64,000 nt of DNA from Pseudomonas brassicacearum subsp. neoaurantiaca (GCF_013608025.1 NZ_VDLV01000055.1:86884-150883); one strand, 5' to 3'. Positions 26,014 to 35,360 are shown, numbered from the stretch's first letter. The notes: generated by a model not told the origin, from the sequence alone. Translations and numbers: made by a program.

Positions 26014-27288
26014 TCAAGGCGCAACGTGGTAGGGATTGCGCGGATCGTGGTTCCAATCCAGGAACGGCTTGCCAGTGTCCACCGTGACCATTTCGATGCA
26101 GTCCTGCACCGGACAGGTGATCTGGCAGAGGTTGCAGCCGACGCATTCTTCATCGATCACCTCGTAGGCATGGGTGCCGTCCGCCAACTTGAGGGTGGCG
26201 ATGGCCTGGTGCGAGGTGTCTTCACAGGCGATGTGACAGCGCCCGCAACCAATGCACGCCTCTTGGTCGATCTTGGCGATGACCTGGTAGTTGATGTCGA
26301 GATACTTCCAATCGGTGGTGTTACCCACCGCGCGGCCGGAGAAGGCTTGCAGGTTGGCGTGACCGTGCTCGTCCATCCAGCGCGACAGGCCGTCCTTCAT
26401 CTCCTCGACGATGCGAAAGCCGTGCAGCATCGCCGCGGTGCAGACCTGCACCGCGCCGCTGCCCAAGGCGATGAACTCCGCCGCATCGCGCCAGCTACCG
26501 ATGCCACCGATGCCGCAGATCGGCAGGCCCTGGGTCTGTGGGTCACGAGCAATTTCCGCGACCATGTTCAACGCAATCGGCTTGACCGCCGAGCCGCAAT
26601 ACCCGCCGTGGGTGCTCTGGTTGCCGACAATGGGCAGGGCGACCATGCGGTCCAGGTCGACGCTGGTGATGGAGTTGATGGTGTTGATAAGCGACACCGC
26701 ATCGGCCCCGCCTCGATGGGCGGCTCGGGCGGCGACGCGGATGTCGGTGATGTTCGGTGTGAGCTTGACGATCACCGGCAGCGAGCAATAGGTCTTGCAC
26801 CAGCGCGTCACTTGCTCGACGTATTCGGGCACTTGGCCCACCGCCGCGCCCATGCCCCGTTCCGGCATGCCGTGGGGGCAACCGAAATTCAGCTCGATGC
26901 CATCGGCGCCGGTGGCTTCCACCAGGGGCAGGATGTTCTTCCAGGATTCCTCGACGCACGGCACCATCAGCGACACGATCAGCGCCCGGTCCGGCCAGTC
27001 CTTCTTTACCTGGGTGATTTCCCGCAGGTTGATCTCCAGCGAACGGTCGGTGATCAGCTCGATGTTGTTGATGCCCAGCACTTCGCGGTTGGCGCCGTAG
27101 TGAGCCGAGTAGCGCGAGGACACGTTCACTGCCGCCGGATCTTCCCCCAGGGTTTTCCAGACCACGCCACCCCAGCCCGCCTCGAAGGCACGCACGACGT
27201 TGTAGGCCTTGTCGGTGGGCGGCGCGGAGGCCAGCCAGAACGGGTTCGGGGCTTTGATGCCGGCGAAGACAATCGACAGATCGGCCAT
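26014..27288 (-). CDS. preA: NAD-dependent dihydropyrimidine dehydrogenase, subunit PreA
   Basis: PreA carries the FMN and Fe-S reaction core that reduces uracil and thymine to the 5,6-dihydro forms, the first step of reductive pyrimidine catabolism. The 424 residues hold a flavin TIM barrel with the active-site loop FGCPHGMPERGMG (near 175). Two 4Fe-4S clusters follow at the C-terminus (CIGCGRCHIAC and CVGCNLCQITC, about residues 340-395). Start and preT stop overlap by one base, TAATG, so the two are translationally coupled. Confidence 0.96.
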   Translation of the reverse strand: MADLSIVFAGIKAPNPFWLASAPPTDKAYNVVRAFEAGWGGVVWKTLGEDPAAVNVSSRYSAHYGANREVLGINNIELITDRSLEINLREITQVKKDWPDRALIVSLMVPCVEESWKNILPLVEATGADGIELNFGCPHGMPERGMGAAVGQVPEYVEQVTRWCKTYCSLPVIVKLTPNITDIRVAARAAHRGGADAVSLINTINSITSVDLDRMVALPIVGNQSTHGGYCGSAVKPIALNMVAEIARDPQTQGLPICGIGGIGSWRDAAEFIALGSGAVQVCTAAMLHGFRIVEEMKDGLSRWMDEHGHANLQAFSGRAVGNTTDWKYLDINYQVIAKIDQEACIGCGRCHIACEDTSHQAIATLKLADGTHAYEVIDEECVGCNLCQITCPVQDCIEMVTVDTGKPFLDWNHDPRNPYHVAP

Positions 27289-28655
27289 TACGCAGCCTCC
27301 ACATTGAGCGTGAGATGAGCATTGATCGCCTCGGCGGCGAGCTTGCCGTGCTGCACGGCTTGCACGGTGAGGTCCTGGTCCAGGCTGGTGCAGTCGCCGC
27401 CGGCATAGACCCCGGGAATGCTGGTGCGCAGATGTTCGTCCACGAGGATGCGGCCGTCCTGGCGCTTGAGCTCACGGGCCAGCGGGTCCACCAGCGCGTC
27501 GTCGTCGAAGGCTTGGCCAATGGCTTTGAAGATGGCATCGGCGGGCAAGTCGAAGGTCTCGCTGCTGATCACCAGCCGTCCGTTCTCCAGATGGGTCCGG
27601 GAAAAGCGCATGCCGCGCACCACGCCGCTGTCGTCCAGCAGCACCTCTTGCGGTTGGGCCCAGGTCAGCAGGCGGACCTGATTGGCCTTGGCGATGTCTT
27701 GCTCATGTAAGGTCGCGCCCATGTCTTCAAGACCGCGACGGTAGACCAGGTTGACGTCGCGGGCACCGAGGCGGGCCATTTGCACGGCCATGTCGATGGC
27801 GGTGTTGCCGGCACCGAGCACGATGCAACGGTCGGCCAGCGGCAACTGGCTGAGGTCGTCGGCCTGGCGCAATTCGCGGATGTACTCGGTGGCGGCCAGC
27901 AACCCGGGTGCCTGTTCGTCGCTCAGGCCGAGTTGTTTGCTGGCGGCCAAGCCGAGGCCGAGAAACACCGCGTCGAATTGCTGGTGCAGGTCGCTCAGGC
28001 TGAGGTTGTCGCCGAGCTTTTGGCCGTGACGGATTTCAATGCCGCCGATTTTCAGCAGGAAGTCCAATTCGCGTTGGGCGTAATCGTCCACCAGTTTGTA
28101 CTTGGCGATGCCGTATTCGTTGAGGCCGCCGGCCTTCTCCCGGGCTTCGAAGATCACCACGTCATGGCCGTGCATCGCGCTGCGATGCGCGCAGGACAGC
28201 CCGGCGGGGCCTGCCCCGACCACGGCGATGCGTTTGCCGCTGGCGGCGGCGCGTTTGAACGGGTGTTCGCTGAAGTGGGCATTGTCGACGGCGTAGCGTT
28301 GCAACAGGCCGATCAGCACGGGCGCGCATTCGTCGGCGTTGTTGCGCACACAGGCTTGCTGGCACAGCACCTCGGTGGGGCAGACCCGGGCGCAACTGCC
28401 GCCGAGGATGTTCGCCGAGAGAATCCGCTGGGCCGCGCCTTGGACGTTGTCCTGATGGATGTTGCGAATGAACGATGGAATGTCGATCTCGCTCGGACAA
28501 GCATTCACGCAAGGCGCGTCGTAGCAATACAGGCAACGTGATGCTTCCAGGTGGGCCTGGCGCGCGTTCAGCGGTGGCGCCAGGTCGCTGAAACGGGCGG
28601 CGACGGTGGCCGGGTCTTCCTGGGAATGGGGGAGATGATTCAAGGGCTGGATCAT
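27288..28655 (-). CDS. preT: Dihydropyrimidine dehydrogenase, subunit PreT
   Basis: PreT is the FAD subunit that passes electrons from NAD(P)H to PreA. The start at 28655 (MIQPLNHLPHSQEDP) is chosen because the 45 codons above it translate the REP pair. The 455 residues show an N-terminal Fe-S region (CLYCYDAPCVNACP and CARVCPTEVLC), a GAGPAGLSCAH FAD motif near 140 and a second nucleotide motif GAGNTAIDMA near 285. This layout matches the glutamate synthase small-subunit-like family. It is in the same direction as hydA. Confidence 0.95.
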   Translation of the reverse strand: MIQPLNHLPHSQEDPATVAARFSDLAPPLNARQAHLEASRCLYCYDAPCVNACPSEIDIPSFIRNIHQDNVQGAAQRILSANILGGSCARVCPTEVLCQQACVRNNADECAPVLIGLLQRYAVDNAHFSEHPFKRAAASGKRIAVVGAGPAGLSCAHRSAMHGHDVVIFEAREKAGGLNEYGIAKYKLVDDYAQRELDFLLKIGGIEIRHGQKLGDNLSLSDLHQQFDAVFLGLGLAASKQLGLSDEQAPGLLAATEYIRELRQADDLSQLPLADRCIVLGAGNTAIDMAVQMARLGARDVNLVYRRGLEDMGATLHEQDIAKANQVRLLTWAQPQEVLLDDSGVVRGMRFSRTHLENGRLVISSETFDLPADAIFKAIGQAFDDDALVDPLARELKRQDGRILVDEHLRTSIPGVYAGGDCTSLDQDLTVQAVQHGKLAAEAINAHLTLNVEAA

Positions 28656-28728
28656 GGAATCGGGCCTCACGGTGTTTGAGGTGCTGCCTCTGGTGGGCAG
28701 TGGTTTTTTTGTTGCCTGGGCTGACGCC

Positions 28729-28822
28729 ATCGCGAGCAAGCTCGCTCCCACAGGGGATCTGCTGTGCACATGGTTTTTGCATTCACCCAAAATCCAGTGT
28801 GGGAGCGAGCCTGCTCGCGAAG
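28729..28822. repeat. REP pair, type A, mixed T and C variants
   Basis: The left copy is the T form (tcgcgagcaagctcgctcccac) and the right copy the C form (gtgggagcgagcctgctcgc), TCGCGA ends outside. It lies in the 183-base gap between preT and hydA. All other complete type A pairs here have two copies of the same form. Confidence 0.88.
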
Positions 28823-28838
28823 GCCGAAGGCCTCGATT

Positions 28839-30278
28839 TCAGCGTTTAACAGCAGTCGGCTTGGTCAACTCAGCCCGCTTGCTCAGCAAATCGAACACCG
28901 CCGGATACGCCGGTCGTTCGATATAGCGCCCGGCCCCGCGCTCGGCCCGCAGGTCGCCGTCGGCCCAGACCAGCCGACCCTGGCTGATGGTGTGGCTGGG
29001 CACGCCGCGCACGGTCTTGCCTTCGAAGATGTTGAAGTCCACTTGCTGGTGGTGGGTCTTGGCAGAGATCGTGCGGCTACCCTGGGGATCCCAGAGCACC
29101 AGGTCAGCGTCGGCACCGACGCGGATCGCGCCCTTGCGAGGGTAGAGGTTGAAGATCTTTGCAGTGTTGGTGGAGGTCAGGGCAACGAAGTCTTGCATCG
29201 ACAATTTGCCGCTGTTGACCCCTTCATCCCAGAGCACGGCCATGCGGTCTTCGATACCGGCGGTGCCGTTGGGAATCTTGCTGAAATCATCACGGCCGGC
29301 GGCTTTCTGTTCCGCGCAGAAACAGCAGTGGTCGGTGGCGGTGGTGTGCAGGTTGCCGGACTGCAAACCGTGCCAGAGCGCTTCCTGATGCCCGCGCGGA
29401 CGGAAGGGCGGGCTCATCACATAACCGGCGGCGGTCTGCCAGTCGGGATCGCGATAGACACTGTCGTCCAGCAGCAGGTGCCCCGCCAATACTTCGCCGT
29501 AGACCGGCTGGCCCTTGCCGCGCGCGTAGGTGATTTCGTCCAGCGCTTCTTTCGTCGAGACGTGTACCAGGTACAGCGGCGTGCCGAGGGTTTCGGCGAT
29601 ACGGATGGCCCGGCTGGCGGCTTCGCCTTCCACTTGGGAAGGGCGCGACAGCGGGTGGGCTTCCGGCCCGGTGATGCCTTGGGCCAGCAGCTTGCGTTGC
29701 AGGTGATAGACCAGCTCGCCGTTCTCGGCATGCACCGTGGGCACCGCGCCCAGTTCCAGGCAGCGCTCGAAGCTCGCCACCAAGGTGTCATCGGCGGCCA
29801 TGATCGCGTTCTTGTAGGCCATGAAATGCTTGAAGCTGTTCACGCCGTGATGGCTGACCAACTCGCCCATTTCCTCGCGAACCTGTTCGCTCCACCAAGT
29901 GATCGCCACGTGGAAGCCGTAGTCACTGGCGCTTTTTTCGGCCCAGCCGCGCCATTGATGGAAGGCTTCCATCAGCGATTGCTGAGGGTTGGGAATCACG
30001 AAATCGATGATCGAGGTAGTGCCTCCGGCAAGCCCCGCCGCCGTGCCGCTGAAGAAGTCCTCGCTGGCGACCGTACCCATGAAGGGCAACTGCATATGGG
30101 TATGGGGATCGATACCACCGGGCATCAGGTATTGACCGCTACCGTCGAGCACTTCGGTCGCGGCCGGAACATCAAGGTTTTCACCAATGGCCTTGATCAC
30201 GCCGTCGGCGCAGAACACGTCGGCGCGATAACTTTCATCATGGGTAATAACGGTGGCGCCACGGATCAACAGAGACAT
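28839..30278 (-). CDS. hydA: Dihydropyrimidinase (hydantoinase)
   Basis: This zinc amidohydrolase opens dihydrouracil or dihydrothymine to the N-carbamoyl beta-amino acid. The start at 30278 (MSLLIRGATVITHDESYRAD) has GAGGAA upstream, and the ATG at 30299 is rejected. The 479 residues have the metal site PHTHMQLPF (His59 and His61), the lysine that is normally carboxylated in AYKNAIM (near 148), and later His in HTTATDHCCF. The N-carbamoyl product is handled by the amidohydrolase at 32503. The gene leads the hydA-preT-preA unit. Confidence 0.95.
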   Translation of the reverse strand: MSLLIRGATVITHDESYRADVFCADGVIKAIGENLDVPAATEVLDGSGQYLMPGGIDPHTHMQLPFMGTVASEDFFSGTAAGLAGGTTSIIDFVIPNPQQSLMEAFHQWRGWAEKSASDYGFHVAITWWSEQVREEMGELVSHHGVNSFKHFMAYKNAIMAADDTLVASFERCLELGAVPTVHAENGELVYHLQRKLLAQGITGPEAHPLSRPSQVEGEAASRAIRIAETLGTPLYLVHVSTKEALDEITYARGKGQPVYGEVLAGHLLLDDSVYRDPDWQTAAGYVMSPPFRPRGHQEALWHGLQSGNLHTTATDHCCFCAEQKAAGRDDFSKIPNGTAGIEDRMAVLWDEGVNSGKLSMQDFVALTSTNTAKIFNLYPRKGAIRVGADADLVLWDPQGSRTISAKTHHQQVDFNIFEGKTVRGVPSHTISQGRLVWADGDLRAERGAGRYIERPAYPAVFDLLSKRAELTKPTAVKR

Positions 30279-30461
30279 TCCGAGTTCCTCGCAGGGCATG
30301 ACCGACTGTTGCCGGTTCTTTATGTTTTAACAATCACGGTGGGTAAGTCAGTCGAGCAGATTTTAATTCCTGTCACGACTGTCAGGATTAGACGCTAGCT
30401 GGAGTTATTGAAATCAGCAAGATTATTTTTTATAAGCTTATTCGTTATTTAAGTGATTGAA

Positions 30462-30490
30462 ATTAAATAGTTAAATATTCAAATCACCAA
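30462..30490 (-). promoter_or_regulatory. Promoter for hydA-preT-preA
   Basis: On the minus strand TTGGTG (30490 to 30485) is followed after exactly 17 bases by TTTAAT (30467 to 30462), five of six bases of the consensus -10. The -35 lies inside the operator below, so a bound repressor would block it. The leader to hydA would be about 175 bases and is AT-rich. No transcription data support this; it is read from sequence alone. Confidence 0.6.
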
Positions 30491-30515
30491 ATTGGTGAGC
30501 GTGCTCACCAATTTG
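30484..30515. promoter_or_regulatory. Operator with three TTGGTGA half-sites
   Basis: A perfect 13-bp inverted repeat (CAAATTGGTGAGC, 30488-30500, and its complement 30503-30515, spacer GT) overlaps a second perfect palindrome TCACCAA-A-TTGGTGA (30484-30498). The half-site TCACCAA therefore occurs three times in alternating orientation. It covers the -35 of the leftward promoter and abuts a possible rightward one. It resembles neither the RutR TTGACCA site nor other motifs I know for pyrimidine genes. The regulator is probably a dimer, but its identity is open. Confidence 0.75.
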
Positions 30516-30540
30516 ACGCACTTGACAGGATCGCTATTTG
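30513..30540 (+). promoter_or_regulatory. Possible promoter towards the NCS1 transporter
   Basis: TTGACG (30513-30518) and TATTTG (30535-30540) are spaced 16 bases and the -35 overlaps the operator. A second hexamer TTGACA lies at 30522-30527. The -10 matches only poorly and the leader to the start at 30890 would be about 350 bases, so this is a weak call. The rest of that long leader, 30541-30862, shows no gene and no clear structure apart from GC-poor stretches. Confidence 0.35.
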
Positions 30541-30862
30541 AGCGAGATTTACCATGCTAAATCAGCGGCTTGAAAGCGCTTGAAGTGCGGTCTAGACACT
30601 TCGCGCCATGCCGGGCTGCACCACTTTGAATCTCCCGCTCGACAGGGCGCGAAGGTCATCTAGCCTGAACATCGATGATCATGGAATGAAGCAGGGCGGT
30701 AATGTGGCCGTAAAGCGTTGAATATCAATTGGTTGAAAGGGATATATCGATCGCTCCGTCAGTTATTCATTTGTTCGGCACGGTTATTGAGTGTCGTCGT
30801 GGCCTGGCGGGGTGATCGGCAGTACGCGTGCAAGTACTCCAGCCATCGCCCGTCGATGAGCA

Positions 30863-30870
30863 AAAAATAA
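30863..30870 (+). promoter_or_regulatory. Hfq/Crc catabolite repression motif of the NCS1 transporter
   Basis: AAAAATAA matches AANAANAA exactly, 20 bases before the ATG and just upstream of GTGGAG, the position at which Hfq and Crc block translation in Pseudomonas. Confidence 0.55.
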
Positions 30871-30889
30871 TGAAAACAGTGGAGCGGAC

Positions 30890-32368
30890 ATGACCAGATC
30901 AACAGTGACCGAGCGCGACGGGTTATTCGAACTCGAAGCCGGCAGCGACGTCCTCGACAGCCCCCGTTACAACCACGACATCGCGCCAACCAAGGTGCAC
31001 GAGCGAACCTGGAACAAATGGCACATCACCGCACTGTGGGTCGGCATGGCGATCTGCGTGCCGACCTATACGTTGGGCGGCGTGCTCACGGCCTATTTCG
31101 GACTGACGGTGGGGGAGGCGCTGCTGGCGATCCTGTTCGCCAACATCATCGTGTTGATCCCGCTGACCCTCAATGCCTTTGCCGGGACTAAGTACGGCAT
31201 CCCGTTTCCGGTGTTGCTGCGCTCGTCCTTTGGCGTTATCGGTTCCAACGTGCCGTGCCTGATCCGCGCCCTGGTCGCCTGTGGCTGGTTCGGCATCCAG
31301 ACGATGTTCGGCGGGCTGGCGATCCACCTGTTTTTCGGTTCGGTGTTCGACGGCTGGAAGAGCCTCGGCGGCACCGGCGAAGTGATCGGCTTCATGGTGT
31401 TCTGGGTCATCAACCTGTGGGTGGTGTTGCGCGGCGCCGAGTCGATCAAGTGGCTGGAAACCTTGTCTGCGCCGCTGCTGGTTCTGGTGGGGGCCGGGCT
31501 GTTGGTCTGGGCGTTGCCCAATGTGTCGCTGACCGAGCTGATGGCGGTCCCGGCCAAGCGGCCCGAAGGCGCTGGGGTGACCGGCTATTTTCTCGCCGGG
31601 CTGACGGCGATGGTCGGTTTCTGGGCCACTTTGTCATTGAACATCCCGGACTTCAGCCGCTATGCCAAGAGCCAGAAGGACCAGATCGTCGGACAGATCA
31701 TCGGCCTGCCGTTGACCATGTTCCTGTTCGCCTCCCTCGGCGTGGTCATGACCGCCGCTTCGGAAAAACTGGTGGGTGTGACCGTCTCCGACCCGGTGAC
31801 CTTGATCGGGCATATCCAGAGCCCGCTATGGGTGGCGTTGGCCATGGTGCTGATCATCGTCGCCACGCTTTCGACCAACACCGCTGCCAACATCGTCTCG
31901 CCGACCAATGACTTCCAGAACCTGGCGCCGAAACTGATTGGTCGCACCAAGGCCGTGCTGCTCACCGGCCTGGTGGGGCTGGCGCTGATGGGCCACGAAT
32001 TGCTGAAAAAACTCGGCTGGATCGTTTCCGACGTCAGCCTGGAATCGGTTTATTCGAACTGGCTGCTGGGCTATTCGAGCCTGCTGGGGCCGATCGCCGG
32101 GATCATGGTGGTGGATTATTTCCTGATCAAGCGGCAGCAGTTGGACCTGGCTGGCTTGTACCGCGACGACATCTACCCGGCGTGGAACTGGAACGGTTTC
32201 ATCGCCTTTGGCGTACCGGTGGTGCTGACGTTGCTGTCCCTGGGCAGCGATGCGTTCAGCTGGTTCTACAGCTACGGCTGGTTCACCGGCTCGGCGTTGG
32301 GCGGGGTGATTTATTACGGGTTGTGCAGTATGCGAGCGAGCCCGTCCGTCGCTAAAACCGCGGTGTGA
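30890..32368 (+). CDS. NCS1-family nucleobase or allantoin transporter
   Basis: The 492-residue integral membrane protein has about twelve hydrophobic segments after a hydrophilic N-terminal tail of about 45 residues. NCS1 marks are the HITALWVGMAICVPTYTLG entry segment and the GVIGSNVP sequence in the pore part. Members carry uracil, cytosine, hydantoin or allantoin with Na+ or H+. Context with hydA, preTA and the amidohydrolase points to uracil or thymine. The ATG has GGAG in tggagcggac and an AANAANAA motif upstream. A REP pair and the amidohydrolase gene follow. Confidence 0.92.
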   Translation: MTRSTVTERDGLFELEAGSDVLDSPRYNHDIAPTKVHERTWNKWHITALWVGMAICVPTYTLGGVLTAYFGLTVGEALLAILFANIIVLIPLTLNAFAGTKYGIPFPVLLRSSFGVIGSNVPCLIRALVACGWFGIQTMFGGLAIHLFFGSVFDGWKSLGGTGEVIGFMVFWVINLWVVLRGAESIKWLETLSAPLLVLVGAGLLVWALPNVSLTELMAVPAKRPEGAGVTGYFLAGLTAMVGFWATLSLNIPDFSRYAKSQKDQIVGQIIGLPLTMFLFASLGVVMTAASEKLVGVTVSDPVTLIGHIQSPLWVALAMVLIIVATLSTNTAANIVSPTNDFQNLAPKLIGRTKAVLLTGLVGLALMGHELLKKLGWIVSDVSLESVYSNWLLGYSSLLGPIAGIMVVDYFLIKRQQLDLAGLYRDDIYPAWNWNGFIAFGVPVVLTLLSLGSDAFSWFYSYGWFTGSALGGVIYYGLCSMRASPSVAKTAV

Positions 32369-32378
32369 AGGAGGGCCT

Positions 32379-32459
32379 CATCGCGAGCAAGCTCGCTCCC
32401 ACAAGGGATCTGCTGTGCACCCCAATCCAGGGTGGGAGCGAGCTTGCTCGCGATAGCGG
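32379..32459. repeat. REP pair, type A, T variant, inverted arrangement
   Basis: Two inverted T-form copies with the TCGCGA ends outside and a short spacer, between the NCS1 gene and the amidohydrolase gene. Confidence 0.9.
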
Positions 32460-32502
32460 TCTCAAACACACCCAAAAATGCCTGAAGAAAATGGAGATCC
32501 CC

Positions 32503-33786
32503 ATGAACGCAGCCACCGACGTCCTGCAATCTACCCACCGGCACATCAACCGCGACCGCCTCTGGCAATCACTCATGGACCTGGCCCAGCTCGGCGCCAC
32601 GGTCAAGGGCGGTGTGTGCCGGCTGGCCCTGACTGACCTCGATCGCCAGGCCCGCGACTTGTTCGTGCAATGGACCGAAGCGGCGGGGTGTACGGTCAGC
32701 GTCGACGCGGTGGGCAATATCTTCGCCCGCCGCCCGGGGCGCAATCCGAACCTGCCACCGGTGATGACCGGCAGCCACATCGACACCCAACCTACCGGCG
32801 GCAAGTTCGACGGCTGCTTCGGCGTATTGTCCGGGCTGGAAGTGCTGCGCACCCTCAATGACTTGGGCATCGAGACCGAAGCACCGTTGGAAGTGGTGGT
32901 CTGGACCAACGAAGAAGGCTCGCGCTTTGCCCCGTGCATGATGGGTTCCGGGGTGTTCGCCGAGAAATTCACCCTCGAAGAAACCCTCGCCAAGACCGAC
33001 GCCGAAGGCATCACGGTGGGCCAGGCGCTGAACACCATCGGTTACGCCGGCCCCCGGCAGGTGACTGGCCATCCGGTGGGCGCGTATTTCGAGGCCCATA
33101 TCGAGCAGGGACCGATCCTCGAAGACGAGGGCAAGACCATCGGCGTGGTGATGGGCGCCCTCGGGCAGAAGTGGTTCGACCTGACCCTGCGCGGCGTCGA
33201 GGCCCACGCCGGCCCCACGCCGATGCACCTGCGCAAGGATGCACTGGTGGGCGCCTCGATCATCGTCGGTGCCGTCAACCGCGCCGCCCTCGGCCATCAA
33301 CCCCACGCCTGCGGCACGGTCGGGTGCCTGCAAGCCTACCCGGGGTCGCGCAATGTCATCCCCGGAGAGGTGCGCATGACCCTCGACTTCCGCCACTTGG
33401 AACCGGCGCGCCTGGACTCGATGATTGCCGAGGTCAAGCAGGTGATCGAAGACACGTGTCGGCAGCACGGCCTGACCTTTGATTTGAAACCCACGGCAGA
33501 CTTCCCGCCGCTGTATTTCGACCAGGGCTGCGTCGACGCGGTGCGCGGCGCTGCACAAGGGCTAGGAATGTCGCACCTGGACATTGTCAGCGGCGCCGGT
33601 CATGACGCGATTTTCCTCGCTGAACTGGGCCCCGCCGGCATGATCTTCGTGCCCTGCGAAGGCGGCATCAGCCACAACGAAATCGAAAACGCCGCCCCCG
33701 ACGACCTCGCCGCCGGCTGCGCCGTGCTGCTGCGCGCCATGCTGGCCGCCTCCCAGGCGATCGCCGAGGGGCGCATGGCGGCTTGA
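32503..33786 (+). CDS. Zn-dependent N-carbamoyl amidohydrolase (beta-ureidopropionase type)
   Basis: This M20-family hydrolase of the hydantoinase/carbamoylase branch would release CO2, ammonia and beta-alanine from N-carbamoyl-beta-alanine, the last step of the pathway. I start at 32503 (MNAATDVLQSTHRHINRDR) with GGAG upstream, not at the REP-derived ATG 32365. The 427 residues have metal ligands in GSHIDTQPTGGKFDG, the acid in NEEGSRFAP and later HIEQGPILE. Allantoate hydrolase is an alternative, but the pyrimidine neighbours favour ureidopropionase. Names in use are hyuC, pydC or amaB. Confidence 0.9.
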   Translation: MNAATDVLQSTHRHINRDRLWQSLMDLAQLGATVKGGVCRLALTDLDRQARDLFVQWTEAAGCTVSVDAVGNIFARRPGRNPNLPPVMTGSHIDTQPTGGKFDGCFGVLSGLEVLRTLNDLGIETEAPLEVVVWTNEEGSRFAPCMMGSGVFAEKFTLEETLAKTDAEGITVGQALNTIGYAGPRQVTGHPVGAYFEAHIEQGPILEDEGKTIGVVMGALGQKWFDLTLRGVEAHAGPTPMHLRKDALVGASIIVGAVNRAALGHQPHACGTVGCLQAYPGSRNVIPGEVRMTLDFRHLEPARLDSMIAEVKQVIEDTCRQHGLTFDLKPTADFPPLYFDQGCVDAVRGAAQGLGMSHLDIVSGAGHDAIFLAELGPAGMIFVPCEGGISHNEIENAAPDDLAAGCAVLLRAMLAASQAIAEGRMAA

Positions 33787-33869
33787 GCGGCTGGCGCACT
33801 ATCCCGGAGCCATGCGGTCGTAACCTTCAACGCATCCATGCCAGAACGTGACGACCCCATGGAGACCCA

Positions 33870-35354
33870 ATGAATCAGGATGTCCCGAACACCGACACCA
33901 ATCGCCGCCAGTTGCTGCAGATCATCGCCGGGCTGTCCGACGGCGTCATGCTCGTCGAGGTCGACCAGACCATTGCCTGGGCCAACGAGGCGGCACTGAC
34001 CATGCATGGCGTGCAGGAGCTGAGCGAACTGGGTGCCAACGCCAAGGCATATGCCCGGCGTTTCAACTTGCGCTATCGCAACAATCATCCGCTGCCAGAG
34101 GAAAACTATCCCATCGCCCGGGTGGCCCGTGGTGATGAGTTCAGTGACGTGCTGGTGGAAGTCACGCCAGCGGCCGACCCCGACCGTACCTGGGTGCACC
34201 GCATCCGCAGCATGGTGCTGGCCGACCGCGCCGGCGAGCCGGAATACCTGGTGCTGATTCTCAGCGATGCCACCGAGTGGGCCAGCGCCGAGCAGCGTTT
34301 CGAGAGGACCTTCGCCGCCAACCCGGCGCCAGCGGTCATTTGCCGTCTCAGCGACTTGCGCTACATCAAGGTCAACCCCGGCTTCCTGGAAATGACCGGC
34401 TACAGCCGCGAGCAGGTGATCGGCCGTTCGGTGTACGAATTGGATGTGCTCGAGGCCGCGGAGAAGCGCGACCTGGCCATCGAGCGACTGGGGCAGGGCG
34501 CAACCATTCCACAGATGCAGGCCGAGCTGCGCTTGCCGGACGGCACGATCAAACAGGTGATCGTCGCCGGGCAGCCGCTGGATCTGCACGATGAAGACTG
34601 CATGTTGTTTTCGTTCATGGACATGGAGCCGCGGCGCAAGGCCGAAACGGCGCTGCGTCAGAGCGAGGAGCGCTTCGCCAAGTCATTCCGCCTGTCTCCG
34701 GTGCCGACCTTGATCTGCAGTGGTGAACTGCAATTGCTGGAGATCAACGAAGCCTTCCTCCAAGTGACTGGTTACGCCAGCGAGGAACTGCTGGGCAAGA
34801 CAGTGGATGAAATCGGCTTCCTGGACAAGGCGGCGGGCGCAGCATTGTTTGCCCGGCTGGAGAACGCTGCCGCCGTGTCCAGCGTCGACGTCAAGGTGCA
34901 CAAGAAAGGCGGCGAGCAGATCGATTGCGAAGTGGCCGCCGATACCGTGGTCATCCAGGACAAGCCCTGCTATTTGCTGGTGCTGATGAATATCACCGAA
35001 CGCAAGCGCTCGGAGCTGGAATTGGTGGCGGCTATCGAGGAGGTGATGAAGGACGCCTCGTGGTTCAGCCGAACCCTGATCGAAAAACTGGCGAATGTAA
35101 AAAGCATCAACGCGCAATCACCCTCGACCTCTTTCACCGAACTGACGGCCCGGGAACGTGACGTGCTGGGGCTGATTTGCGAAGGCCTGGCCGACAAGGA
35201 AATTGCCGCACGCTTGAAACTGGCCCCCAATACCGTGCGCAATCACGTGGCGACGCTGTATTCGAAACTGGACGTCCACAGCCGCAGCGAGGCGATTGTC
35301 TGGGCCCGGGAGCGGGGGCTGTTCGGGAATGAATGGCGGATGAAGGCACTATAG
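33870..35354 (+). CDS. PAS-domain LuxR-type transcriptional regulator
   Basis: The 494 residues contain three PAS-like domains (about 15-120, 140-260 and 270-390) and a LuxR-type helix-turn-helix at about 425-485 (LTARERDVLGLICEGLADKEIA, then NTVRNHVATLYSKLDV). It has no receiver domain, so it should sense a ligand or redox state itself. It lies 83 bases after the amidohydrolase in the same direction and is the only regulator in the pyrimidine region. It may control the operator at 30484, but this is inference: LuxR-type sites are usually different in form. Confidence 0.88.
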   Translation: MNQDVPNTDTNRRQLLQIIAGLSDGVMLVEVDQTIAWANEAALTMHGVQELSELGANAKAYARRFNLRYRNNHPLPEENYPIARVARGDEFSDVLVEVTPAADPDRTWVHRIRSMVLADRAGEPEYLVLILSDATEWASAEQRFERTFAANPAPAVICRLSDLRYIKVNPGFLEMTGYSREQVIGRSVYELDVLEAAEKRDLAIERLGQGATIPQMQAELRLPDGTIKQVIVAGQPLDLHDEDCMLFSFMDMEPRRKAETALRQSEERFAKSFRLSPVPTLICSGELQLLEINEAFLQVTGYASEELLGKTVDEIGFLDKAAGAALFARLENAAAVSSVDVKVHKKGGEQIDCEVAADTVVIQDKPCYLLVLMNITERKRSELELVAAIEEVMKDASWFSRTLIEKLANVKSINAQSPSTSFTELTARERDVLGLICEGLADKEIAARLKLAPNTVRNHVATLYSKLDVHSRSEAIVWARERGLFGNEWRMKAL

Positions 35355-35360
35355 TGGCTA

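Noticed and set aside
30759..30989. 76-codon minus-strand frame over the NCS1 start
   Set aside because: Overlaps the ribosome site and first codons of the transporter and has an irregular, Arg- and Cys-rich composition.
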